Source of the DNA: Aquabacterium sp. | GTDB taxonomy: Bacteria; Pseudomonadota; Gammaproteobacteria; Burkholderiales; Burkholderiaceae_C | Reading direction: 5' to 3' | NCBI GenBank assembly: GCA_030654395.1 | Contig: JAURXM010000131.1 | Location: 310,001-374,000 of the forward strand | Length of the DNA stretch: 64,000 nucleotides | Part shown: positions 9,473-19,264 of the stretch, piece after piece | How the letters are laid out: every line of letters begins with the position of its first letter | How positions within the stretch are numbered: the stretch's first letter is position 1 | Translations under genes and position numbers: made by a program | Notes under the pieces: generated by a model | What the model was told of the DNA's origin: nothing | Database searches by the model: none | The model's input: only the letters and a program-made list of their open reading frames with translations

Positions 9473-10195
9473 TCAAGAAGCCGCGTCAGCGGGTGCGTCT
9501 GACTGCCCCCATGCCGAATCAACCTCATTGAATATGGCGCCACCGTCATCTTCAACCTCGCGATATGGGCCGGTTCCGCTGTGTTCGGCCAGAGAAGCAG
9601 GTACAAATGCACCTGACTTGACATCAAACACATGCACCTCGCCATCTTCGATGACGTAATGCCAGCCATGCAGTGATATCTGGCGCGTCTCCACCCGCTC
9701 GCGCACCATTGGGTAGTCCATCAGCCGCTCCAGCTGCAACACCACGGCACGTTGCTCGGTGCGACGCAAGGCCTCCGGTGTGAGTTGAACCGGCAAAGCG
9801 GCTTCGCGGGCTAAATCCAACCACGCAGCCAAGTTCTTGGCCTCGGGCGGAGTTTCTTCATAGAGGGCCTTCATCGCACCACAATGCGAGTGACCACACA
9901 CCACGATGCGGCTGATTTTCAGTGTGAGCACGGCGTACTCAATGGCCGCAGCCGTACCGTGCCAGCCGTAAATACCGCTGTATGGCGGGATCAAAGCGCC
10001 GACATTGCGCACAATGAAAAGCTCGCCTGGGCCTGCCCCCGTCAGCAAATAGGGCACCAGCCGCGAGTCGGAGCAACCCACGAACAAGGTGGTGGGGTGC
10101 TGCCCCTCGTCCACCATGTTTTTGAACTGCCCTGCGTACTGAGGGAAGTAGTCGTCGTGAAAGCACCGCAGGCGCGTCAATAACTCGTCAGTCAT
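9473..10195 (-). CDS. Beta-class carbonic anhydrase
   Basis: A 240-residue cytoplasmic zinc enzyme that interconverts CO2 and bicarbonate. The zinc ligands are visible: Cys41 in VGCSDSR, and His102 and Cys105 in CGHSHCGA. The Asp43-Arg45 dyad and the substrate loop RNVGALIPPYSG are also there. It lies 18 bp after the parvulin gene that ends the nar operon, so it may be transcribed with nitrate reductase. The C-terminal 30 residues (EHSGTGPYREVEDDGGAIF...) are acidic and extend past the usual end. Confidence 0.92.
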   Translation of the reverse strand: MTDELLTRLRCFHDDYFPQYAGQFKNMVDEGQHPTTLFVGCSDSRLVPYLLTGAGPGELFIVRNVGALIPPYSGIYGWHGTAAAIEYAVLTLKISRIVVCGHSHCGAMKALYEETPPEAKNLAAWLDLAREAALPVQLTPEALRRTEQRAVVLQLERLMDYPMVRERVETRQISLHGWHYVIEDGEVHVFDVKSGAFVPASLAEHSGTGPYREVEDDGGAIFNEVDSAWGQSDAPADAAS

Positions 10196-10213
10196 GGCGT
10201 ATGCCCACCACGT

Positions 10214-11008
10214 CTACTGCAACAAGGCAGACTCAGACGCATCCAAATCAATGCCTGCCACTTCCCAGCGCCCAGCCAACAACTGCATGGATTGGCGCAA
10301 GGCAGTCACCCAAGACTGCTGGCGCAGCGACTGGGCCACGGCTTCTTGCACCGCCTCAAACGGCTGTTTCTGGCCAGGATCGCGGGCCAACACCTCGACC
10401 ACATGCAAGCCAAAGCGGCTGTGCACCAAACGCGGCAGCACCCCCACGTTGGCACTGCCTTCGTCCTTGGCCAGCAGCTCGCGAGCAAACTCTGGCGCAC
10501 AGTCGGCTGCGGACAACCAACCCAAGTCGCCACCCTGCTCGCCCGTGGGGCAGTTGGACAACTTGCGCGCCGCCTCGGCAAAACTGCTTGGCTCAGAGCG
10601 AACGTCCAGCAGGGCTTGTTCAGCCCGCAGGCGCAAGGTTTTGACGTCCATGCCCTGCGTCACAGCAAAGAGAATGTGACGCGCCTGCACCCGCTCGCCG
10701 ACCGAGAACTGCGCAGGATGCGCTGCATGGTGGCGACGGCAACTGGCCTCATCCGGCTCAGGCACAGTGAGGTTCTGTGCCAGCCACGCGTCGATGGCCT
10801 CGGCGGCCGCTTCGGACATGACACCGTCAACCGGTGCAGGATCATCTGCGGCCAAGATACCGGCCTCCATGGCGGCCTGACGCAGCAACTCCAAACTGGC
10901 GCGCTGACGGCACTCGGTCTCGGTCAGCGCAGCGGCGTCATCAGCCAATACGATCTCGCCCACCCGCAGTTCTTGCGGGCCTAGGGCCTGTTGTGTCGAT
11001 GTCAGCAT
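10214..11008 (-). CDS. Parvulin-type peptidyl-prolyl isomerase of the nar operon
   Basis: A 264-residue protein with an N-terminal helical segment and a C-terminal rotamase (PpiC/parvulin) domain: ARHILFAVTQG at its start, then GGDLGWLSAADCAPEFA and HSRFGLHVVEVL. No signal peptide is seen, so it should be cytoplasmic, in the style of NifM. The start at 11008 has GGGGAG overlapping the narI stop. Parvulins occur after narI in several betaproteobacterial nar operons and probably help fold or mature nitrate reductase. Confidence 0.85.
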   Translation of the reverse strand: MLTSTQQALGPQELRVGEIVLADDAAALTETECRQRASLELLRQAAMEAGILAADDPAPVDGVMSEAAAEAIDAWLAQNLTVPEPDEASCRRHHAAHPAQFSVGERVQARHILFAVTQGMDVKTLRLRAEQALLDVRSEPSSFAEAARKLSNCPTGEQGGDLGWLSAADCAPEFARELLAKDEGSANVGVLPRLVHSRFGLHVVEVLARDPGQKQPFEAVQEAVAQSLRQQSWVTALRQSMQLLAGRWEVAGIDLDASESALLQ

Positions 11009-11013
11009 GTTGC

Positions 11014-11715
11014 TTACTCCCCAAGGCCGATCTTGCGACTGCGCACAACCTGCCATGGGCGCACCACATAGCCGACCGAGGCAAAGCCGCTCCACGCATG
11101 AACCAAGCGTGTGAATGGGAAAATCACAAACAGGCTCATGCCCATGAACATGTGAACCTTGAACACGGTGGACACATCAGTTATGAAGCTGGCTGCGTCA
11201 CCCCGAAAGGTCACCACATGCTGAGCCCACGCCATCAGCTTGAGCATGGTGCCGCCGTCGCTGTGCTCAATTGACAGCGGTACGGTTGACAAGCCCAGCA
11301 GCAAGGTCGCCAAGATCCAGAACAGCACCAAGAAGTCACGGCCACGCGATGTCGCACGCACACGCTCGTTGGTGAGCCGACGGTGGATCAGTAGCAGCAA
11401 ACCAATCAAGCCAATGCTACCCAAAGTGCCACCAGCGACAACAGCCAGCAGCTGCTTTTGCGGTGCAGTCACACCCAAGGCATGGATGATCTCTGGCGGT
11501 GTCAACATGCCAAAGAAATGGCCAAAAAACAAACCGATGATACCCAAGTGAAACAGGTTGGAGCCTGCTCGCAAGGTGCCGGTGGCCAACATCTGGCTGG
11601 ACTCGCTGCGCCAGGTGTATTGGTCGCGATCAAATCGCACCAAGCTGCCCAGCAGGAAGATGACCGCGCAGATGTAGGGATAGATGCCAAACACGAATTG
11701 ATGAGTCAGGCTCAT
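11014..11715 (-). CDS. narI: Respiratory nitrate reductase gamma subunit
   Basis: The membrane b-type cytochrome that oxidises quinol and passes electrons to NarH. It has 233 residues from the ATG at 11715 (AGGAG upstream, ATGA overlap with narJ). Five hydrophobic spans are visible, beginning FVFGIYPYICAVIFLLGSLVRF. Candidate haem ligands are the His residues in LFHLGIIGLFFGHFFGM in the N-terminal half and in MAWAQHVVTF and VFKVHMFMGMSLFVIFPFTRLVHAWS in the C-terminal half. Length and order are normal for NarI. Confidence 0.94.
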   Translation of the reverse strand: MSLTHQFVFGIYPYICAVIFLLGSLVRFDRDQYTWRSESSQMLATGTLRAGSNLFHLGIIGLFFGHFFGMLTPPEIIHALGVTAPQKQLLAVVAGGTLGSIGLIGLLLLIHRRLTNERVRATSRGRDFLVLFWILATLLLGLSTVPLSIEHSDGGTMLKLMAWAQHVVTFRGDAASFITDVSTVFKVHMFMGMSLFVIFPFTRLVHAWSGFASVGYVVRPWQVVRSRKIGLGE

Positions 11716-12446
11716 GCTGATGCTCCTCTTTGTGAACTGGCGGCTGTGCGCCGCACGATTTGAATGGGTTGGGCTTGGTCGGGTCGCTGCTGACCTTTGC
11801 TGGTGCAACCACCAAAGGCTTCGGGCTCGGCCCACGACGCGTCCAAGGCTTCTTCTTCGGGCACCTCGACCGCTTCAATTGGCTGCTGCGCGATCTCTAA
11901 CACCGCGCCCAGAACATGGGCATAGTGGCTACCGCGTTTGAGCAAGGCGGCATACACGGCGTTGAGAATGTGCGCAAACTCACCAATAAAGCCTTCCATG
12001 GCTTCGTTGGACAAGGTGGAGACAAACTCCAGCACCATCGGCAGGTAGTCGGGCAACTCGCCACCGACCTGTGCAGGGTCGAGGTACAAGCCAGCTTGCT
12101 CGTAGGTCTTGATCAAGTCGACCATGGCTTGCCCACGGTCGCGAGAGTCACCGTGCACGTGCTCAAACAAGTGCAGTGAGGTGGCGCGGCCACGGTCAAA
12201 CAACTCGACATAGTCAGACTCGACCGCGAACGCATCCCGAGCGGCGATGCCATCGATCAACGTGGTCAAGCCCTGCAGACGCTTGGCACCCACGGCCGCT
12301 TCGGACACGAGCGCATCTTTCAACTCGGGCATCGCGGCCCGCAGGTCAGCGTTGGGGTAGCTCAGCAAGTGGGCCAATGCACGCAGACTGCGGGTCGGAG
12401 TGGCACGCTGACCGATGAGGTTCTTGAAGATAGGCAAGGCAGTCAT
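11712..12446 (-). CDS. narJ: Nitrate reductase maturation chaperone
   Basis: A 244-residue cytoplasmic chaperone of the TorD/NarJ family. It binds apo-NarG and allows molybdenum cofactor insertion before membrane docking. The family stretch RALAHLLSYPNADLRAAMPEL is at the start, and SLHLFEHVHGDSRDRGQAMVDL with YLPMVLEFVSTL marks the central conserved region. The chosen ATG lies two bases after the narH stop. The acidic C-terminal tail is typical. Confidence 0.92.
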   Translation of the reverse strand: MTALPIFKNLIGQRATPTRSLRALAHLLSYPNADLRAAMPELKDALVSEAAVGAKRLQGLTTLIDGIAARDAFAVESDYVELFDRGRATSLHLFEHVHGDSRDRGQAMVDLIKTYEQAGLYLDPAQVGGELPDYLPMVLEFVSTLSNEAMEGFIGEFAHILNAVYAALLKRGSHYAHVLGAVLEIAQQPIEAVEVPEEEALDASWAEPEAFGGCTSKGQQRPDQAQPIQIVRRTAASSQRGASA

Positions 12447-12448
12447 GA

Positions 12449-13972
12449 TCAGATCTCCGACTTGATAGGGATGGTGCGCTTCTTCTTGCCACCAAACAAG
12501 CTGGCATCGGTCGCACCATCGGAACAACCGTTGCCGAACGTGAAGCCGCAACCACCACGCAGATCGAATGCATCTTCTGCGTACTCACGGTGCGCAGAGG
12601 GGATGACGAAGCGGTCTTCGTAGTTGGCAATGGCCATGACGTGGTACATGTCCTCGACCGTGTTCTTGTCCATACCCACTTGGTCCAGCACACGCTTGTT
12701 TTCGGCGCCGTCAACGTGGCGGCTGCGCATGTAGGCACGCATGGCCAGCATGCGCTCCAAGGCACGCGTCACCGGGAAGGTGTCCCCTGCTGTCAGCAAG
12801 TTGGCCAGGTACTTGACCGGGATGCGCAACTGCTTGACGTCTGGGATCTCGCCGTTGACACCCAAGTCACCGCAGTTGGCTGCTGACTGAATAGGCGACA
12901 GCGGCGGCACATACCAAACCATGGGCAAGGTGCGGTACTCCGGGTGCAAAGGCAGCGCGACCTTCCAGTCGACAGCCATCTTGTAGACCGGGCTGTTACG
13001 GGCAGCAATCAGCCACGCTTCAGGGATGCCGTCGGCTCTAGCCTGCTCGATCACCTTCGGATCGTTCGGGTCCATGAACAGATCTAACTGAGCTTGGTAC
13101 AGATCGCGGTCATGCTCCACGCTGGCGGCAGCTTGGATCTTGTCAGCGTCATACAGCAACACGCCAAGATAGCGGATGCGACCGACACAGGTCTCGGAGC
13201 ACACCGTCGGCTGACCCGCTTCAATGCGCGGATAGCAGAAGATGCACTTCTCGGCCTTGCCAGACTTCCAGTTGTAATAAATCTTCTTGTAGGGGCAGCC
13301 CGACACGCACATGCGCCAACCACGGCACTTGTCTTGGTCGATCAGCACGATGCCGTCTTCTTCGCGCTTGTAGATCGAGCCCGAAGGACACGATGCCACG
13401 CATGCGGGGTTCAGGCAATGCTCGCACAAGCGAGGCAAGTACATCATGAAGGTGTTCTCGAACTGGCCGTAGATGTCCTTTTGGATATCGTCGAAGTTCT
13501 TGTCCTTGCTGCGCTTGCTGAACTCGCCACCCAGGATTTCTTCCCAGTTGGGGCCCCATTCGATCTTCTCCATGCGCTTGCCTGTGATCAGGCTGCGTGG
13601 GCGAGCGACCGGTGGCGCCTTGGACTTGGGCGCCGATTGCAGGTGCTCGTAGTCGAAGGTGAAGGGCTCGTAATAGTCGTCGATCTCAGGCAGGTTGGGA
13701 TTGGCGAAGATCTTCATCAGCAGACTGAGCTTGCCGCCTTGACGGGGCTCGATCTTGCCGTTGGCCTTGCGAATCCAACCGCCGTTCCACTTGTCTTGGT
13801 TTTCCCACTCTTTAGGGTAGCCAATACCGGGCTTGGTTTCGACGTTATTGAACCAGGCGTACTCGACGCCAGGGCGACTGGTCCAGACATTCTTGCAAGT
13901 CACCGAACAGGTGTGGCAACCAATGCACTTGTCCAAGTTCAGGACCATGCCGATTTGGGCGCGAATCTTCAT
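12449..13972 (-). CDS. narH: Respiratory nitrate reductase beta subunit
   Basis: A 507-residue electron-transfer subunit with four iron-sulfur clusters. The cysteine groups are CIGCHTCSVTC near residue 16, CEHCLNPACVASC and CRGWRMCVSGC near 180-220, and CIFCYPRIEAGQPTVCSETC near 240. The Trp in CRGW marks the [3Fe-4S] centre of NarH. The start overlaps the narG stop by four bases, consistent with equal expression. Length matches E. coli NarH. Confidence 0.96.
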   Translation of the reverse strand: MKIRAQIGMVLNLDKCIGCHTCSVTCKNVWTSRPGVEYAWFNNVETKPGIGYPKEWENQDKWNGGWIRKANGKIEPRQGGKLSLLMKIFANPNLPEIDDYYEPFTFDYEHLQSAPKSKAPPVARPRSLITGKRMEKIEWGPNWEEILGGEFSKRSKDKNFDDIQKDIYGQFENTFMMYLPRLCEHCLNPACVASCPSGSIYKREEDGIVLIDQDKCRGWRMCVSGCPYKKIYYNWKSGKAEKCIFCYPRIEAGQPTVCSETCVGRIRYLGVLLYDADKIQAAASVEHDRDLYQAQLDLFMDPNDPKVIEQARADGIPEAWLIAARNSPVYKMAVDWKVALPLHPEYRTLPMVWYVPPLSPIQSAANCGDLGVNGEIPDVKQLRIPVKYLANLLTAGDTFPVTRALERMLAMRAYMRSRHVDGAENKRVLDQVGMDKNTVEDMYHVMAIANYEDRFVIPSAHREYAEDAFDLRGGCGFTFGNGCSDGATDASLFGGKKKRTIPIKSEI

Positions 13973-16900
13973 GCTTGTTCTCCATCCAACCAGTCAACCT
14001 TGTTCATCTTGCGCACGACCACGAATTCATCGCGGTTGGTGCCGATCGTGCCGTAGTAGTTAAAGCCATAGCTGAACTGGGCATAGCCACCGATCATGTG
14101 CGTGGGCTTGAGCACCACACGCGTCACCGAGTTGTGGATGCCACCGCGTGTGCCTGTGATCTCCGAACCCGGCGTGTTGATGATCTTCTCTTGTGCGTGG
14201 TACATCATGACCATGCCCGGGTTGACGCGCTGACTCACCACCGCACGGGCCGCAATGGCGCCGTTGGTGTTGAACAGTTCAACCCAGTCGTTGTCGACGA
14301 TGCCGGCTTTTTTGGCGTCATCTTCACTCAACCAAATCACAGGGCCACCACGGTTGAGCGTGAGCATCAGCAGGTTGTCTGTGTACGTTGAGTGAATGCC
14401 CCACTTCTGGTGCGGCGTGATGAAGTTCAGTGCGATTTCCTTGTGGCCGTTGGGCTTGAGGTCCTGCACATCGGCCAGGGTCTTCAGGTCCACGGGAGGG
14501 CGATAGGACACGAAGCCTTCACCAAAAGCAATCATCCATGGGTGATCCATGTAGAACTGCTGACGCCCGGTGAGGGTGCGCCAAGGGATGTACTCGTGCA
14601 CATTGGTGTAGCCTGCGTTGTAGGACACCTTCTCGCTCTCTAGGCCCGACCAGGTCGGCGAAGAAATGATCTTGCGTGGCTGCGCTTGGATGTCACGGAA
14701 ACGGATTTTCTCGTCCTCACGGTGCAGTGCCAAGTGGGCGTGCTCGCGGCCAGTCTGTTTGGCCAGTGCATCCCACGCCTTCACCGCGACGTGACCGTTG
14801 GTCTCAGGGGCCAGCATCAACACCACTTCGGTGGCATCAATGTCGGTCACGATCTTGGGCATGCCATGGCTGACGCCTTCTTCACGCACCCACCCGTTGA
14901 GCTCGCCCAGTGCTTGGACCTCATCCTTGGTGTCCCAACCGATACCCTTGCCGCCATTACCCAATTTATTGAGCAAGGGGCCCAGCGACGTGAAGCGCTT
15001 GAAGGTGTTCGGGTAGTCGCGCTCAACCACGGTGATCTGTGGCGCTGTCTTGCCGGGGATCAGGTCAATCTCGCCGCGTTTCCAGTCTTGCACACCGAAG
15101 GGCTGCGCCATCTCGCCAGCCGTGTCGTGCATGATCGGCGTCATGACGATTTCTTTCTCGACCCCAAGGTGGCCCACGCAGACTTGCGAGAACTTCTCGG
15201 CAAAGCCTTTGTAGATGTCCCAGTCAGAACGGGCTTCCCACGCCGGGTCCACCGCTGCTGACAGCGGATGGATGAAGGGGTGCATGTCCGAGGTGTTGAG
15301 GTCGTTCTTCTCGTACCACGTGGCTGTGGGCAACACGATGTCCGAGTACAGACAAGTGGTGCTCATGCGGAAGTCGAGCGTGACCAACAAGTCCAGCTTG
15401 CCTTCAGGTGCCTTGTCGTGCCACTTGACTTCTTGTGGCTTGGCATCTTGCTGGCCCAGATCCTTGCCTTGCACGCCGTGCGTGGTACCCAGCAGGTGCT
15501 TGAGGAAGTACTCGTGACCCTTGCCTGATGAGCCCAAGATATTGGAGCGCCACACGAACATGTTGCGCGGCCAATTGACTGGGTTGTCCGGATCTTCACA
15601 TGACAGCTTGAGCGAGCCATCCTTGAGCGCGCCGACCACATAGTCCTTGGGGTCCATGCCCTTGGTCTGAGCCTGCGCGGCGATGCGGATGGGGTTCGCC
15701 TCTAACTGAGGCGCCGATGGCAACCAGCCCATGCGCTCAGCGCGCACGTTGTAGTCGATCATGCTGCCACCATACAAGCTCTTGTCGGCCAGCGGTGACA
15801 GCACTTCATTGACGCCCAACTTTTCATAGCGCCATTGGTCAGTGTGCGCGTAGAAGAAGCTGGTGGAGTTTTGCTGACGCGGTGGACGCGACCAGTCCAG
15901 CGCAAAGGCCAGTGGTGTCCAGCCGGTTTGTGGACGCAGCTTTTCTTGGCCCACATAGTGCGCCCAGCCACCACCTGATTGACCAATGCAACCGCACATC
16001 ATCAGCATGTTGATGATGCCGCGGTAGTTCATGTCGCAGTGGTACCAGTGGTTCATGGCCGCACCGATGATGACCATGGATTTGCCCTTGGTCTTATCGG
16101 CGTTGTCGGCAAACTGACGCGCCACTGAAAGCACCTGCTCACGAGGCGATCCGGTGATCTGCTCTTGCCACGCAGGTGTGTAAGGCACGTTGTCGTCATA
16201 CGACTGCGCACCGTCATCCACCACCGTACCCGTGGCATCTTTGAGACCACGGAACACGCCGTAGCTGGCCACTTGCAGGTCAAACACCGTGGCGACATAG
16301 ACCTCACGGGCCTCGCCCTTTTCCATGATGGTGACGCGCTGCATAGGCACATTGCGCAGCAAAATATCGCTTTGCTTATTGGCCGGGAAGCTGGGGGACT
16401 CGATGCCACCGAAGTACGGGAAGGCGACCTTTTTCACGTCGGCGACATTGACTTCAGCCTTGCTGGCATCTTCTAAAACTGACAGCTTCAGGTCGACCTG
16501 GCGGCCGCCGATGGCTTCTTTGTCTTCCAGGTTCCACTTGCCTTTGCCTGCACTGCCATCAGCCGCCCAACGGAAACCGATAGAGCCGTTAGGCACGACG
16601 ATTTCACCTTGCTGGTCATAGGCCAATGTCTTCCACTCAGTGTTGCTGCCGGAGGCCAGCTCACCGCTCATGTCGCTTGCACGCAAGTAGCGGTCAGGCA
16701 CCATGGCTTTGCCGTTGGGAGTATCTTGCTCTTTGAGCATGACCAACATGGGCAAGTCGGTATAGCGGCGCGCGTAGTCGTCAAAGTACGCACTGCGGCG
16801 CTTTTCACCCTCGCCAAAATAGAACTCTTTCAGGATCACGTGGCCCATGGCCATGGCCACCGCGGCATCGGTGCCCTGCTTTGGATGCATCCAAATGTCG

Positions 16901-17775
16901 GCCAGCTTGGCGACTTCAGAGTAATCCGGCGTGACCGCCACGGTCTTGGCGCCCTTGTAGCGCACTTCAGTGAAGAAGTGGGCATCGGGGGTGCGTGTCT
17001 GAGGCACGTTAGAGCCCCACGCCATGATGAAGGTCGAGTTGTACCAGTCGGCCGATTCGGGCACGTCTGTTTGCTCGCCCCACACCTGCGGGCTGGACGG
17101 AGGCAAGTCGCAATACCAGTCGTAGAAAGACATGGCCACGCCACCGATCAAGCTCAGGTAGCGCGTGCCAGCGGCGTACGACACCATGGACATGGCCGGA
17201 ATGGGCGAGAAGCCAATGATGCGATCAGGGCCGTGTTGCTTGATGGTGTAGACGTTGGATGACGCGATGATCTCGTTGACCTCATCCCAGCTGGCACGAA
17301 CGAAGCCACCCAAGCCACGCTCTTTTTGCCAACTGCGGCGGGTATCGGGGTTGCTCATCAAAGCAGCCCACGCGTCCACCGGTGTTTTGGCCACGGTGCG
17401 TGCGGCACGCCATTGCTTGAGCAACTCGCCACGCACCATTGGGTGCTTGACGCGGTTGGCGCTGTACATATACCAAGAGTAGCTGGCGCCTCGTGCGCAA
17501 CCGCGCGGCTCATGATTGGGCAGATCAGGGCGGGTGCGGGGGTAATCGGTTTGCTGGGTCTCCCAGGTCACGATGCCGCCCTTGACGTAGATCTTCCACG
17601 AGCAAGAGCCCGTGCAGTTCACACCGTGGGTAGAGCGCACGATCTTGTCGTGCTGCCAGCGGTTGCGGTAGGCGTCTTCCCAAGTACGGTCTTCACCCGT
17701 GGTGACACCGTGCCCCTCAGAGAAGCTCTCTTTGGGCTGTGCGAAATAGGTCAGCTTGTCTAGAAAATGACTCAT
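13969..17775 (-). CDS. narG: Respiratory nitrate reductase alpha subunit
   Basis: The 1268-residue catalytic subunit reduces nitrate to nitrite at a Mo-bisMGD centre on the cytoplasmic face. The FS0 cluster ligands His50, Cys54, Cys58 and Cys93 fall at the same residue numbers as in E. coli NarG. The Mo-ligand region PESADWYNS and the following AWGSNVPQTRTPDAHFF are conserved. The start at 17775 (MSHFLDKL) has ACGGAG upstream; the longer frame runs back into narK2. No twin-arginine signal is seen, which separates it from periplasmic NapA. Confidence 0.97.
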   Translation of the reverse strand: MSHFLDKLTYFAQPKESFSEGHGVTTGEDRTWEDAYRNRWQHDKIVRSTHGVNCTGSCSWKIYVKGGIVTWETQQTDYPRTRPDLPNHEPRGCARGASYSWYMYSANRVKHPMVRGELLKQWRAARTVAKTPVDAWAALMSNPDTRRSWQKERGLGGFVRASWDEVNEIIASSNVYTIKQHGPDRIIGFSPIPAMSMVSYAAGTRYLSLIGGVAMSFYDWYCDLPPSSPQVWGEQTDVPESADWYNSTFIMAWGSNVPQTRTPDAHFFTEVRYKGAKTVAVTPDYSEVAKLADIWMHPKQGTDAAVAMAMGHVILKEFYFGEGEKRRSAYFDDYARRYTDLPMLVMLKEQDTPNGKAMVPDRYLRASDMSGELASGSNTEWKTLAYDQQGEIVVPNGSIGFRWAADGSAGKGKWNLEDKEAIGGRQVDLKLSVLEDASKAEVNVADVKKVAFPYFGGIESPSFPANKQSDILLRNVPMQRVTIMEKGEAREVYVATVFDLQVASYGVFRGLKDATGTVVDDGAQSYDDNVPYTPAWQEQITGSPREQVLSVARQFADNADKTKGKSMVIIGAAMNHWYHCDMNYRGIINMLMMCGCIGQSGGGWAHYVGQEKLRPQTGWTPLAFALDWSRPPRQQNSTSFFYAHTDQWRYEKLGVNEVLSPLADKSLYGGSMIDYNVRAERMGWLPSAPQLEANPIRIAAQAQTKGMDPKDYVVGALKDGSLKLSCEDPDNPVNWPRNMFVWRSNILGSSGKGHEYFLKHLLGTTHGVQGKDLGQQDAKPQEVKWHDKAPEGKLDLLVTLDFRMSTTCLYSDIVLPTATWYEKNDLNTSDMHPFIHPLSAAVDPAWEARSDWDIYKGFAEKFSQVCVGHLGVEKEIVMTPIMHDTAGEMAQPFGVQDWKRGEIDLIPGKTAPQITVVERDYPNTFKRFTSLGPLLNKLGNGGKGIGWDTKDEVQALGELNGWVREEGVSHGMPKIVTDIDATEVVLMLAPETNGHVAVKAWDALAKQTGREHAHLALHREDEKIRFRDIQAQPRKIISSPTWSGLESEKVSYNAGYTNVHEYIPWRTLTGRQQFYMDHPWMIAFGEGFVSYRPPVDLKTLADVQDLKPNGHKEIALNFITPHQKWGIHSTYTDNLLMLTLNRGGPVIWLSEDDAKKAGIVDNDWVELFNTNGAIAARAVVSQRVNPGMVMMYHAQEKIINTPGSEITGTRGGIHNSVTRVVLKPTHMIGGYAQFSYGFNYYGTIGTNRDEFVVVRKMNKVDWLDGEQA

Positions 17776-17794
17776 GTGTTGCTCCGTAATCCGA

Positions 17795-19246
17795 TCAGCA
17801 AGGCTGCTCAGCGTGTTCGCGGGCATAGAACCACCACGTGGTCACGATGCACAGCAGATAAAAGGCGATGAAGGTCATCAGTGCCAACTCAGGGCCACCT
17901 GTGGCGGCAATCGAGGTGCCATAGCTCTTGGGAATGAAGAAGCCGCCGTAAGCCGCGACCGCACCCGTGAAGCCCAACACGGCAGCCGCTTCGGTATTGG
18001 CTTCTTTGATGGCGCCGTTGGTGGCTGCCTCATCGTTGTTGCGCACGTTGCGCATCTTCAAGTTCAAGAAGATGACGGGGATCATGCGGAAGGTCGAACC
18101 ATTGCCGATACCCGTGGTCAAGAACAACAACAAGAACATCAAGAAGAAGCCCTTGAAATCACCTGCTTGGGGGCCCCAAGGCAAGGCATAAGCGCTGTTG
18201 ACACCCTTAGGCAAGAAATACAGCACGCCGCACACACCAATGGCCATGACCACGAAGTTCCACAACGTCACGCGGGCACCGCCCAGCTTGTCAGCCAACC
18301 AACCACCCACAGGGCGAATCAGTGCACCAACCAACGGCCCCATCCAGGCATAAGCCAGTGGGTTCACGTCCTTGAACTGCGACTTGATCAACAAAGGAAA
18401 GCCTGCGGCATAACCAATGAACGAGCCGAAAGTGCCCAAGTACAGCAGACACATCAACCAGTTGTGCTTGTTGCGAAAGATCGCAGCTTGTGTGGCGAAC
18501 GAGGCCTTGGCATCGGCGATGTCGTTCATGAAGAACCACGATGCCAGCGCAGCCAACACAATCCAAGGCACCCACACGAAGGCGGCGTTCTGAGCCCACA
18601 CTTCAACGTGCTGACCGGCCTTGTTGACGATTTGCTGAGACTCGCCGCCAAACATGCCAAACACACCCACGGAGATGATGATGGGGCTGAGGAACTGCAC
18701 CACCGACACACCCAAGTTACCCAAACCCGCATTGACACCCAACGCAGAGCCCTTGCGCTCCTTCGGGAAGAAGAAACTGATGTTGGACATGCTGGAGCTG
18801 AAATTGCCGCCACCCAAACCGCACAACAAGGCCAAGATCAACATGGTTGGATAAGGTGTGGTCGGGTCTTGCACCGCCATACCGATGCCGATGGCCGGTA
18901 TCAGCAGCGAAGCCGTGGAAATCGCTGTCCAGCGGCGACCGCCCACCAAGGGCACCATGAACGAGTAGAAGATGCGCAGTGTGGCCCCGGACAAGGCAGG
19001 CGCAGATGCCAGCCAGAACAGCTGGTTGGTGGTGTACTTGAAGCCAAGTTGCGGCAGGTTCACCGCTACAACGCTCCACAGTTGCCAGACCGCAAAGGCC
19101 AAGAACAAAGCGGGGACAGAAACCCAGAGGTTGAGCTTGGCAATGGCCGCGCCTTGTGAGGACCAGAAGGCCTTGTCTTCGGGCGTCCAGACCGTGAGCG
19201 TGCTACCGGCTCGGCCAGATTGAGCTTGCTTGTTTGTTTTTGACAT
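17795..19246 (-). CDS. narK2: Nitrate/nitrite antiporter, NarK2 type
   Basis: A 483-residue MFS transporter of the nitrate/nitrite porter family with about 12 membrane spans. The nitrate signature GLGGGNFSSSMSNISFFFP sits after span four, and a second one, LTTGIGNGSTFRMIPVIF, in the C-terminal half. The start at 19246 is preferred because AGAGGA is correctly spaced; an ATG at 19264 lacks a site. NarK2-type proteins exchange nitrite for nitrate during respiration. The gene lies between narK1 and narG in one operon. Confidence 0.92.
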   Translation of the reverse strand: MSKTNKQAQSGRAGSTLTVWTPEDKAFWSSQGAAIAKLNLWVSVPALFLAFAVWQLWSVVAVNLPQLGFKYTTNQLFWLASAPALSGATLRIFYSFMVPLVGGRRWTAISTASLLIPAIGIGMAVQDPTTPYPTMLILALLCGLGGGNFSSSMSNISFFFPKERKGSALGVNAGLGNLGVSVVQFLSPIIISVGVFGMFGGESQQIVNKAGQHVEVWAQNAAFVWVPWIVLAALASWFFMNDIADAKASFATQAAIFRNKHNWLMCLLYLGTFGSFIGYAAGFPLLIKSQFKDVNPLAYAWMGPLVGALIRPVGGWLADKLGGARVTLWNFVVMAIGVCGVLYFLPKGVNSAYALPWGPQAGDFKGFFLMFLLLFLTTGIGNGSTFRMIPVIFLNLKMRNVRNNDEAATNGAIKEANTEAAAVLGFTGAVAAYGGFFIPKSYGTSIAATGGPELALMTFIAFYLLCIVTTWWFYAREHAEQPC

Positions 19247-19264
19247 TTTGATGTCCTCTGTCAT

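Noticed and set aside
17774..19159. Long plus-strand frame opposite narK2
   Set aside because: Its translation is rich in Gln, His and Arg with no family features; narK2 is unmistakable on the other strand.
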